Below are positions 45,100 through 54,424 of a stretch of 64,000 nucleotides of DNA, piece by piece. Both the position numbers and the translations under genes were made by a program. The notes under the pieces are model-generated. The model was not told the origin of the DNA and made no database searches. It worked only from the letters and a program-made list of their open reading frames with translations. Origin of the DNA: Litsea cubeba (lineage: Eukaryota; Streptophyta; Magnoliopsida; Laurales; Lauraceae); assembly GCA_012931725.1 (NCBI GenBank), contig CM022946.1, positions 61,851,853 through 61,915,852 of the forward strand, read 5' to 3'. Positions within the stretch are counted from its first letter, which is position 1. Each line of letters starts with the position of its first letter.

Positions 45100-46372
45100 A
45101 TGGCGAAAAAACTGCAGTTAGGGTTCTCGTCACAGGAGCTGCTGGTAATCTCTCTCTTGATTTCAGTCTCGATTCGATCTATTGCCTTTTGTTTTGATTC
45201 GATGCTTGATTTCTTTGTTTTCTCAATAAGGAAGGAAGGTATTTTTGCTTTAGATTCTTGGATTCTAAGCAAGTTAAAAGGCATTTGGTTGAATTTGAAA
45301 TGGTGTGCATTTTGGGATTGTTATTGTTATTGTCGTAGTTGATTGTGAAGAGTCGATTGAGTCTTGATATCTAATGGCATACGTTGGAATGCTGAGGAAA
45401 ATGCTTCTCTACATCACCTCGCAATGGGTTTTCCGTTGGATATTTGGACATTTGATAAGTTTTGCTGTAGAAGAAAAAAGACCTGTTAGGGTCTTGGTAA
45501 CTGGTGCAACAGGCATGTGGAAATCCCATCTTTTACAGAGATCAAAGATTGGATTTTTTTCCCCATAGGGAATTGTGTTTCCTGCATCCCTGGGGTGTGG
45601 ATATGTTAATATATCATTTTTTTTCATCATGAATTTTTACTGAAACCTATGGAGGTATCCCCTGATGGAATTTGCATAGGCTTTTGTCTAAATTTGCATA
45701 GGATTTTTTTTTCTCATGTTTGGGTTTGGGTTTCGGGGTGGGGGTGTTTAGTATATTTGATATGGAAAAGGTTTCCCATTTTTTGTAGCACAAATAAAAT
45801 CAAATGATTTTGTATTATTAGAGATCTCCAAAAGTGTGTTTTTATATTGCTCAATGAAGGCTTTTCCACTAAATCCAAGGTTTACACTGCTCATCAGTTG
45901 ATACCCATTTGTTCTACAGGCCAAATAGGCTATGCTCTTGTCCCAATGATTGCCAGAGGAGCAATGTTAGGTCCTAATCAGCTTGTGATTCTGCACATGC
46001 TTGATATCCCTTTTGCTGCAAAAGCCTTGATTGGGGTGAAAATGGAGTTGATTGATGCTGCATTTCCTCTCCTCAAAAGGTATACTGTATACCTATCAAG
46101 GATGCATCTAATAAAATTCCTTTCTCTGTCTTTGCATTCAATCACAATTCACATGACTTTTATTTGTCCTAGATCGTATGCCATTTTTTTTTGTCTCTAA
46201 TGAATATATGGTTCAATAGGTGTTGTCGCCACCACAGATGTTGTTGAAGCTTGTACTGGTGTGAATATAACGGTTATGGTTGGTGGATTTCCCAGGAAGG
46301 AGGGAATGGAAAGGAAGGATGTGATGTCTAAAAATGTATCCATTTACAAGGCTCAAGAATCAGGATTGGAGC
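45100..46372 (+). pseudogene. Cytosolic malate dehydrogenase, first three exons only
   Basis: Malate dehydrogenase interconverts malate and oxaloacetate with NAD. Exon 1 (45,100-45,144) retains GTTAGGGTTCTCGTCACAGG (VRVLVTG) but a small indel puts it out of frame with its ATG. A second copy (45,374-45,512) reads KRPVRVLVTGAT and ends CAG before GCATGT. Exon 2 (45,920-46,079) encodes the nucleotide-binding start GQIGYALVPMIARGAMLGPN and VKMELIDAAFPLLK, in frame with the second copy. Exon 3 (46,220-46,372) encodes TTDVVEACTGVNITVMVGGF, PRKEGMERKDVMSKN and IYKAQ, with a GTAAGC donor. An extra A at the exon 2 end breaks the frame. The catalytic and C-terminal exons are absent. This is a duplicated 5' fragment. 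Confidence 0.88.
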
Positions 46373-46709
46373 AGTAAGCTGCAAAAGAACTCCAATAGCT
46401 TTTTGTAAAACCGGCTGACATCACCTTTGAATGGTTCTTTTTGTTCATAACTGTTATTCTTAGTCTTGTTGATGGTGACGTTATGAAATGTTATATAAAG
46501 GGATTGTAATGTTCTTGAATTCCTCTGTTCTCCTTTACTTTTCTTTTTTCTTTTGACCTTTTTGTTTGGTGGCACAAAGTCTGGAACCATTGTTGTACTT
46601 TGTAATTTGTAAAGAATAGCATTTTCACTCTATTATTCAGGAGAATGCTCATCTTCTTGTCTATTATCTATATATTATTTGGAAGCTATGCATACATTCA
46701 CTTCCAGAC

Positions 46710-47135
46710 AGCCCAAAGGTTCAAACCCTCAAAAGGAGGGTTCAAACCTTCGAGGAGTGGACTTTCTGAGCCAAATTTCAGGGAGCCCAAAGGTTCAAAC
46801 CCTCAAGAGGAGGGTTCGAACCTTCGAGGAGTGGACTTTCTGCACCAAATTCCAGGGAGCCCAAAGGTTCTAACCCTCAAGAGGAGGGTTCGAACCTCGA
46901 GGAGTGGACTTTCTGAGCCAAATTTCAGGGAGCCCAAAGGTTCGAACCCTCAAGAGGAGGGTTCGAACCTTCCAGACCTGCACTTCGTGTGCCAGTTTCC
47001 TAGAATACCGAAAGGTTCGAATCCTCAAAAGGAGGGTTTGAACCTTCGAGGAGTGGACTTTCTGAGCCAAATTCTAAGGAGCCCAAAGGTTCGAACTCCC
47101 AAGTTGATAGTTCGAACCTTCATGATTATACTGAC
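46710..47135 (+). repeat. 74-bp tandem repeat, six units, each with a hairpin
   Basis: Units start near 46,710, 46,784, 46,858, 46,931, 47,006 and 47,080. The core in the best units is GGTTCGAACCCTC, then AAGAG, then GAGGGTTCGAACC: a 13-bp perfect stem with a 5-base loop. The rest of each unit contains GGAGTGGACTTTCTGAGCCA. The plus strand stays open over 46,645-47,160 although the period is not a multiple of three; this seems incidental. GGTTCGAACC resembles the tRNA B box. Confidence 0.92.
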
Positions 47136-47229
47136 ATATCAATTTGAGCAGCATCCATGAGTCTTTCCCATTGTTTAAAGATCACATTTTAAAATTGAGG
47201 CCATCAACTTGCTGGATAATAAATTTGAG

Positions 47230-47545
47230 ACATAAAGCTGTAAAAGACGGTAACGATTTCGTTATTAGAATATAACCTCCGTGAGCCTTTTTCCTTGTTA
47301 TGTATCTCAATATATATTCAGGGCCAATCTCGTTGCTGAACGGTAAAAAGAGGAACAAAAAGTCCAAAAGATTGTAACGATATCGTTATCAAAAAAAAAT
47401 TAGAAATCACTAATCTGGGTGAAATTCGTGAGCCTTTTCATTGTTTATGTATCTCAATATATAGTCAGGGCCAATCTCGTTGAAAACTCTAAACGATCGT
47501 AACGATATCGTTATCAAAAAATTTAGATATCACTAATCTGGATGT
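47230..47545 (+). repeat. Left array with TAACGATATCGTTA palindromes
   Basis: Two units of ~125 bp contain CGTGAGCCTTTT, TTATGTATCTCAATATAT, CAGGGCCAATCTCGTTG and the perfect palindrome TAACGATATCGTTA (47,375-47,388 and 47,500-47,513), with a weaker palindrome at about 47,250. TTAGATATCACTAATCTGGA closes the array and recurs at 52,043. The array at 52,209-52,710 is the same family in inverse orientation. Confidence 0.8.
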
Positions 47546-47699
47546 CATATTGTTGATCTTATTTGGGACCCTTAAACAACACATTGGGGTTTTCAAACCT
47601 TCAAGCACTAATCAGAAACGTTAAGGCCTTGAAAGAGAATCTACTGTAAAGGGAGCTCGTGTTCCTGAGGATAGTCTAAATCTCATACACCTGGAATAA

Positions 47700-47950
47700 C
47701 CCTATCCTTTGTTCCTGAGGACAGTAACAGAGAATTGAATTACTCTTATCCAGAACATCTCTACAACACAGTTGCTCCACAAGTAGATCGGCTTCAAATA
47801 GAGAGCAATTCCTCCCTCATACAAAGTATACCCGATAAGGACCGCTTGATCTGTTTCCATATGTCGCCTCCGGTGGAAGTAGATTTACAAGTTCCAAACA
47901 TGAATGAATCTCTACGTGCAAACTTAACTTGTTGTGCTCTGCTTCACTAG
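47700..47950 (+). pseudogene. Protein-like open stretch, unknown family
   Basis: The plus strand reads NYSYPEHLYNTVAPQVDRLQ, then IESNSSLIQSIPDKDRLICF and MSPPVEVDLQVPNMNESLRA, ending at TAG (47,948-47,950). The residue mix is protein-like. No splice pattern or family is recognised; it may be a captured exon. Confidence 0.3.
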
Positions 47951-48210
47951 GAACTAATCCAGGAGCAGACCCGTTCATGGCTTTCACAGAGTGGAACCAA
48001 GAGAACCTGACACAGTGTCTTGCACTTCATATGCATCTTACTAGTTCTACTATAACACACTTGAGGTTTCCTCATTCTACTATGTGCCACCAGACTAAAA
48101 GGTAAAAAAAAAAAATGAACAAAGAGCAATTGCAGCAACAACAACATCAACTCACCAACCAAACTTTACTAAACAAAGAGCATATTAAACAATGACACTG
48201 CTAATCAGTA

Positions 48211-48261
48211 CTAATCAGAGACATTCATGTCCCGAAGGAGACTTTGCTGCAAATCCAGCTC
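48211..48261 (-). pseudogene. Possible short terminal exon of an unknown gene
   Basis: On the minus strand a good acceptor (TTTTATGTGCAG) precedes 17 codons, ELDLQQSLLRDMNVSD and TAG, in phase 0. It could be the last exon of the same minus-strand transcript as the sirtuin-like exons, but it does not look like sirtuin. Confidence 0.3.
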
Positions 48262-48516
48262 CTGCACATAAAAGCAAAATAACCCATCTGAGAATTCAGT
48301 AAAAGAAGAACATAACCAACACTAAATCTTCCACTATGTTTCAAAAATAGGAAAGAGGTTCTTCAATTGTGCATATGAGTGCACGTCTACTATGTATATA
48401 GAGTCATTATTTCATGTTGCCGTCTGTAATTGTCACTAGTCACATACTCATATCAACAGTGAGTCCAATGAGAGGGCCATAAAAGGATTGCTACAATTAT
48501 TAACTTTTCCTGTTGC

Positions 48517-48534
48517 TATTGAATAGACTCCAAA
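48517..48534 (+). repeat. Left 18-bp target duplication of the RTE LINE
   Basis: TATTGAATAGACTCCAAA, perfect match to 51,716-51,733. Confidence 0.93.
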
Positions 48535-51500
48535 AACTCCGCCTATGTTGGGGTATCCTTGACATACCCGGTCCCAAGCCCGGACAAAGGAGGAGGGTTG
48601 TGCGTTAGGTAGCCGACAGCCAGCACAATACTCAGTCGGATTTCTTTATGGATTTGAGACCTAATGAAATTTCGTGGGGGCGTCCCCTACTTAGCGACGC
48701 GCTGTATGGTCCGAGTACAGTGATAAGTGAGCAAGGACCGTTGCATCGGCGCCCGGGTGCAGTGCTAAATAGGCAACGGTCCTCACACTTTATTGGACTA
48801 GTGTGGGGGGTAAGGAAGCTAGTCCAAAATAGAAGGCTGAGATTGGGTACTTGGAACATTGGGAGCCTAACTGGGAAACTTATGGAAGTGGTGGATACAA
48901 TGGAAAGGAGACGAATCGCAATTGCTTGCTTGTAAGAGACAAGATGGGTGGGACACAAAGCTAAAGAGATTGAGAGGACTGGGTATAAGTTATGGTATAC
49001 GGGACTTAATAGATCGAGGAATGGGGTCGGCATAGTGGTAAACAAGGACTTAAAGGAAGATGTAGTTAATGTAAAGCGCTATGGAGATAGAATTGTTGCA
49101 ATTAAGTTAGTGTTAGGAGAAGAGATAGTGAACGTAATTAGTGTTTATGCCCCCCAGGTGGGCTTAGGAGATGGACATAAGGAGAAGTTTTGGGAAGACT
49201 TGGAAGGAGTGCTACTAGAGATACCCCAAGGAGAGATGGTCTTCATAGGAGGAGATTTGAACGGTCATGTAGGACGCGACGTAGATGGATACATAGGTAT
49301 TCACGGGGGACATGGGTACGATAATAGAAATGAAGAAGGGAAGGATATCTTGGAGTTTTTAGTGGCTTATGATCTCATTGTAACTAACACCTTTTTTAGG
49401 AAGAGAGTAGCATTTGGTGACTTATAAGAGTGGCTTATCGAGGACACAAATTGACTTCTTCTTAACTAGGAAAAGAGACCGCTTAGCTTGTAAAGATTGC
49501 AAGGTTATACCGGGGGAGAGCTTGACTTTCCAACATTGGTTGTTGATCATAGATGTGCAGCTACAAAGGTAGACTAGAAAAAAGAAGTTGTATAGATGCT
49601 CAAGGACTAAATGGTGGAACCTGAAAGGTGATAAGCAACTAGCTTTAAGGGAAAGAGTACTAGATGAAGACGTTTGGGCAATAGATGAGAGTGCAAATAA
49701 TATGTGGGATAAGGTAGCAGAGTGTATTAGGAGGGTAGGGAAAGAAGTCTTAGGAGAATCCAAAGGGGGTGCTCCGGTACAGAAAGAGGCATGGTGGTGG
49801 AGCGAAGCCGTCCAAGACAAGATAAGAGTTAAAAGAGAGTGCTTTAAAACTTGGCAAAAGGATCGAAATAAAGCGAACTTGGAGAGGTATACAGAAGCAA
49901 AAAGAGAAACCAAAAAGGCAGTTAGTGAGGCCAAGGCAAAGGCATTTGAGGAGCTATATAGGCGACTTGACACTAAGGAAGGTGAAAGAGAGATATTCAA
50001 GCTTGCTAAAACCAGAGATCGGCGGACCAAGGACTTAAACCAAGTTAAATGCATTAAGGATGAGGATGAAAAGGTATTAGTAAAGGAAGAGGAGATAAAG
50101 GAGCGTTGGAAGAGCTACTTCTACAAGTTATTTAACGAAAGCAGTAGTAGTGACATACAATTGGGGCAGCTTACCATTTCTAGAGAAGAAGCGAATCATA
50201 TGTTCTATAGGAGAATCAGTAGGGAAGAAGTTAAAGAAGTATTGAAAAGAATGAAGAATGGAAAAGCGGTTGGGCCAGATGGTATCCCTATTGAGGTCTG
50301 GAGGTGCTTGGGGGAGGATGGCATTAGTTGGTTGACAAAGCTTTTTAATGTAGTGCTAAAGAGCAAGAATATGCCTAATGCATGGAGGAAAAGTATTCTT
50401 ATACCCATATACAAGAACAAAGGAGATATTCAGAACTGTACGAACTACCGCGGGGTTAAATTGATGAGCCATATGATGAAATTATGGGAGAGAGTTATTG
50501 AGAGAAGACTAAGAAGAACAACAAACGTTTCAGAGAATCAATTTGGTTTCATGCCTGGGAGATCAACCATGGAGGCTATCTTTCTCCTGAGGAGGTTAAT
50601 GGAACTGTATAGAGAAGGTCAGAGAGATATACATATGGTGTTCATTGACTTGAAGAAGGCCTATGACCGGGTTCCTAGGGAGATTCTTTGGAGACTTCTG
50701 AAAAAGAAAAGAGTGTGTGTCGCATATATTGAGGCGATAAAGGATATGTATGATAAAGTCGTGACATCTATAAGGACGATTGGCGGCGAAACTAAGGAGT
50801 TTCCTATCACGATTGGTCTACACCAAGGCTCAACGTTAAGCCCGTACTTGTTTGCCCTAGTTATGGATGAGATTACAAGACATATCCAGGATGAGGTGCC
50901 GTGGTGTATGCTATTTGCAGATGACATTGTTTTAGTGGATGAGACGAGAGGAGTGAATGCTAAACTAGAATTGTGGCGGAAAACATTAGAGACAAAAGGG
51001 TTTAGGCTAAGTCGATGCAAACGGAATATATGGAATGCAAGTTTAGTCAAAGTAGGACACCTGTTAAAATAGAAGTAAGTTTGGGCACACAAAAGATTGT
51101 AGAGAAAGAAAACTTTAGGTACCTTGGATCTATGGTGCAACAAGATGGAGGGATTGATACTGATGTAAGTCACTGAATTCAGGCCGAGTAGACCAAATGG
51201 AGGAGTGCTTCGGGGGTCTTGTGTGATCGGAAAGTCCCCCTCAAGGTTAAAGGAAAGTATTATAAGGTGGCGGTACGACCGGCATTGTTATATGGATCAG
51301 AGTGTTGGGCAGTAAAGCATAATCATGTCAAGAAGATGGAAGTTGCGGAAATGAGAATGCTAAGATGGATGTGCGGGATCACAAGGAGAGATAGGATTAG
51401 GAATGAGGAGATTAGGGGCAAAGTAGGAATAGCACCGATTGGAGATAAAATGAGAGAAAATCGACAGAGATGGTTCGGCCATGTTAGAAGGCGTCCAACG

Positions 51501-51715
51501 GAGGCACCTGTTAAAATGTGTGAAAGCATGGAGATTGCCATGAGTAGGAGAGGGAGAGGGAGACCCAAGAGAAGTTGGAAAGAAACTATTAAATATGACC
51601 TTGCCTACATGGATCTAACGGAGGACATGGCCCTAAACAGATTTGATTGGCGTCGTCAAATCCATATTGCCGACCCCACCTAGTGGGAAAAGGCTTGGTT
51701 TGGTTTAGTTTGGTT
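48535..51715 (+). mobile_element. Near full-length RTE-type LINE (~3.18 kb)
   Basis: Bounded by an 18-bp perfect target duplication. The 5' part (CCTTGACATACCCGGTCCCA, AAGGAGGAGGGTTG) looks like the untranslated leader of plant RTE elements, and the 3' end is a GGCTTGGTTTGGTTT-type tail without poly(A), also an RTE feature. It inserted in the sirtuin-like fragment, in opposite orientation to it. Confidence 0.9.
48648..51683 (+). pseudogene. RTE ORF: apurinic endonuclease and reverse transcriptase
   Basis: The endonuclease part shows LRLGTWNIGSLTGK, VGIVVNKDL, VISVYAPQ and FIGGDLNGHVGRD. The reverse transcriptase part shows GKAVGPDGIPIEVW, YRGVKLMSHMMKLWERVIE, FIDLKKAYDRVPREILW, GLHQGSTLSPYLFALVMDEI and the catalytic FADD (MLFADDIVLVDE). 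The C-terminal part includes LLYGSECWAVKHNH and WFGHVRRRP, ending with HIADPT and TAG at 51,681-51,683. The protein would nick target DNA and copy its RNA there. Lesions: TAA at 48,933 (expected Gln), frame changes at about 49,408 and 49,570, a one-base loss at about 51,018, TGA at 51,174 (expected Arg) and TAG at 51,189 (expected Trp). Not functional. Confidence 0.9.
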
Positions 51716-51733
51716 TATTGAATAGACTCCAAA
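51716..51733 (+). repeat. Right 18-bp target duplication of the RTE LINE
   Basis: TATTGAATAGACTCCAAA, identical to 48,517-48,534. Confidence 0.93.
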
Positions 51734-51773
51734 GTCCTAGCCAGTTTTGCCTGAAGAGTCCAAACACCTTTGG

Positions 51774-52068
51774 GACCTCGAAAATCAGGTATTCCACAAG
51801 AAGTTGAACTCCCTGCTCCTGTAAACTGAACCAGATGCTTACTCTGCAAGATTAAACAGAATCCATAGGAAAGTTGAATATCATCAAACTGATGGAGTTT
51901 TGAAAGTGCATGTAACGATAGTATGCATTAAAAAAAAGGAAAGAAAGAAATTGTTGAGGTTCATCATTTCAATTTTTAAGTTCTGACCTTTTGTATCATC
52001 GAAGCAAGCTCTTCAATCTGTTTAATGCCATGAACCAAAGCATTAGATATCACTAATCTGGATGTCAT
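51774..52068 (-). pseudogene. SRT1 (SIRT6)-like sirtuin, two-exon fragment
   Basis: Sirtuins are NAD-dependent protein deacylases; plant SRT1 acts in the nucleus on histones. On the minus strand exon a (52,068-51,988) reads MTSRLVISNALVHGIKQIEE followed by LASMIQK and a GT donor. The part from IKQIEELASMIQK matches the family. Exon b (from 51,843) follows a TTGCAG acceptor, in phase, with KHLVQFTGAGSSTSCGIPDF and RGPKGVWTLQ, the NAD-binding GAG.S...GIPDFRG motif. It probably ends at CAG/GCAAAA near 51,774 (GC donor). Catalytic His and zinc-binding exons are absent. The first codons of exon a are repeat sequence also found at 47,522, so the start is chimeric. The RTE lies ~40 bp downstream. 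Confidence 0.82.
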
Positions 52069-52208
52069 CTCTCACCAACCATAAAAAAACATGACTAGGA
52101 AACAAAAAAAAGGGGATAAATCAGCGTAGTAAGGTAAAATCATAGGCCTAACATTATATGAACTTGAATTCCTACTCATACGAACTTGAATTTTGTGCCC
52201 GACATTGT

Positions 52209-52710
52209 TTTTTTAAAACTATATCGTTACCATCATTTATAATTTCTTCATCCATTTTTTGTGTCCAACAAGAAAATAATGGTGACTTTAAATTGAGATG
52301 CATAAACAATAAGAAAGACTCACGATTTCACTCAAAATCTAGTTTTCAAAATTTTCTAATAACGATATCGTTACAGTTATTTATAGGTTCTTCGCCCATT
52401 TTTTTTATCTCCAACAACAAAATGACATTGACTTTATAATGGGGTACATAAACAATGAGAAAGGCTCATGACTTTGGCTCAGAAATGCATTTTCCTAATA
52501 GGTATAGTTTGCTGCTCGCAGATTCTATAATTTTCTAATAACGATATCGTTACAGTTATTTATAGGTTCTTCGCCCATTTTTTGTCTCCAACAACAAAAT
52601 GACATTGACTTTATAATGGGGTGCATAAACAATGAGAAAGGCTCACGGATTTGGCTCAGAAATGCATTTTCCTAATAGGTATAGTTTGCTGCTCGCAGAT
52701 TCTACACTTG
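52209..52710 (-). repeat. Right array with TAACGATATCGTTA palindromes, inverse to the left array
   Basis: Three units of ~150-180 bp. Perfect palindromes TAACGATATCGTTA are at 52,360-52,373 and 52,539-52,552, with a decayed one near 52,215. The reverse complement contains CGTGAGCCTTT, CATTGTTTATG and the palindrome in the same order as the left array (47,230-47,545). Units 2 and 3 are nearly identical (period 179 bp). Confidence 0.8.
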
Positions 52711-52911
52711 GGTCACAAGTTCCCAAGTATTGGTTCCAGTTTTTTATTCTTCTTCTTCTATGAACTGAACCTATACAAACACATCCCTCTTGCTTCTAAC
52801 GTACACAAACAGTTATTATTTTTGTCTATCGATAATCGGTTCAAGGCCTAATTTAAAAAAAAAATCAACCCCACAGGACTCAATCATGAACCCGTGTCCC
52901 CATTGGGAGGT

Positions 52912-53310
52912 TGATGCAGGCCAGACTACTGGGCCCCGATTGAAAGTATATTCCAGAAGGCCCAAAGCCCACAAGGCCCAGCAGTGACAAAATCTTCAAA
53001 CGAGAGTTTTTAGTTTTAGGCTTTCTAAATGATTTTTCCAAATTTAGCAGATTTCTTTAATTGCTTTGATTAGGTAGTTTCTAATTTCCAAGATTCTTAG
53101 AATTGAGAAGTTTCTTAGTATTAGGGATTGATCACTAAAATTATGTTGAGACTCTATTATATAGAGGATGTAATCCATTCCCTTGGGATATACAAAAATT
53201 AATGAAAATTGAGTTTTCTCAAACGAGTGTTCTTCTCTTGTCTGTGGTGTGAGACCAAGACATCCTACCCTAAGCCTTCTGGCTTGGAGAGTAGCCCGTT
53301 GGCTAATCTC
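52912..53310 (+). repeat. LTR-like direct repeat, left copy (~0.4 kb)
   Basis: Starts TGATGCAGGCCAGACTACTG and is nearly identical to 54,021-54,424. The end region (AATTAATGAAAATTGAG, TGTGGTGTGAGACC) resembles the R-U5 region of a small LTR. The exact 3' end is uncertain. Confidence 0.75.
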
Positions 53311-53319
53311 CTTCTCCCC

Positions 53320-53568
53320 TGCGCTCTGCTTCTACCAATGGACAGTGGCAATATCCTATTGGGTTGCCCATCGATGTATGACAAGAATGGCACTCATGGG
53401 ATGCGCAACAACACGTATACCTTCATGCACGGTGGAAAGGATGTTACTCTCTCTCCAAAGAAGCCAGAATCACCGAAGAAGAAATCAAGGGCCCATGCTA
53501 CAAAGGAAGTGCTTCACGTACATCATATATACAGAGGCAACTTGAAGAAGACTCGAGTTCGAGGTTGA
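53320..53568 (+). pseudogene. Ty3/gypsy protease-linker fragment
   Basis: The plus strand reads NILLGCPSMYDKNGTHGMRN, then NTYTFMHGGKDVTLSPKKPE. This matches in style the conserved GRPWQYDR...NTYSF.. segment just after the gypsy protease. The frame ends in TGA at 53,566-53,568, shortly before a polypurine-like CCTGGGGGAA and a second LTR-like sequence. Confidence 0.6.
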
Positions 53569-53591
53569 ACTCTTCTTTCAACCTGGGGGAA

Positions 53592-53950
53592 TGATGTAGA
53601 ACGGGCTACTATTCCACTACTGGTCCCACCCAACATAGTTTTGAGGATATTTATTTTTTAGTAGCTTCCTAATTTTATTGTAATTAGGATTAGCATTCCG
53701 ATTTATTTGGTTTCCTAGTTTGATTAGGATAGTTTCTATTATTAGATTAGGTTGTCTTAGACCCTAAGTTTACTTTGCCTATTTATATTACATTGTAGAG
53801 ATGGTAATCTCAGATTTGAAGTTGAATAAAATTGGGATTTTTCCTTGGAGAGGTTGTTCCTCGTGTTAGAAATCTCTACGGAGATAGTTTGAGGTGTCTT
53901 TGACACGTGCTTCAGCATCTACGCAAGCCCTAACCCTAGGGCCTGCATCA
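53592..53950 (+). repeat. Putative small gypsy 3' LTR (359 bp)
   Basis: Starts TGATGTAGAACGGGC directly after a polypurine-like tract (53,583-53,591) and ends GGGCCTGCATCA, so the terminal TGATG...CATCA are inverted. No matching 5' copy is seen in the window. It sits between the two 0.4-kb repeats. Confidence 0.5.
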
Positions 53951-54020
53951 ATCCGGATTTGTACGAGAGGTACCAAGCTGATAACTCACCGGAGTCGAGT
54001 TTCTCCAAGCCGGGGAGAGC

Positions 54021-54424
54021 TGATGCAGGCCAGACTACTGGGCCCCGATTGAAAGTATATTCCAGAAGGCCCAAAGCCCACAAGGCCCAGCAATGACAAA
54101 ATCTTCAAACGAGAGTTTTTAGTTTTAGGCTTTCTAAATGATTTTTCCAAATTTAGCAGATTTCTTTAATGCTTTGATTAGGTAGTTTCTAATTTCCAAG
54201 ATTCTTAGAATTGAGAAGTTTCTTAGTATTAGGGATTGATTACTAAAATTATGTTGAGACTCTATTATATATAGGATGTAATCCCTTCCCTTGGGATATA
54301 TAGAAATTAATGAAAATTGAGTTCTCTCAAACGAGTGTTCTTCTCTTGTCTGTGGTGTGAGACCAAGACATCCTACCCTAAGCCTTCTGGCTTGGAGAAT
54401 AGCCCGAGGTTAATCTCCTTCTCC
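54021..54424 (+). repeat. LTR-like direct repeat, right copy (~0.4 kb)
   Basis: Same sequence as 52,912-53,310 with few differences. The two copies flank about 0.7 kb, so a TRIM-like or internally deleted element is possible. No primer-binding site was found after the left copy. Confidence 0.75.

Noticed and set aside
46710..47135. CRISPR-like regular array
   Set aside because: There are no unique spacers: the whole 74-bp unit is repeated, and this is a plant nuclear sequence. It is a tandem minisatellite.
46645..47160. 171-codon frame across the 74-bp array
   Set aside because: The period is not a multiple of three, so each unit is read in a different frame; the opening results from the repeat lacking stops.
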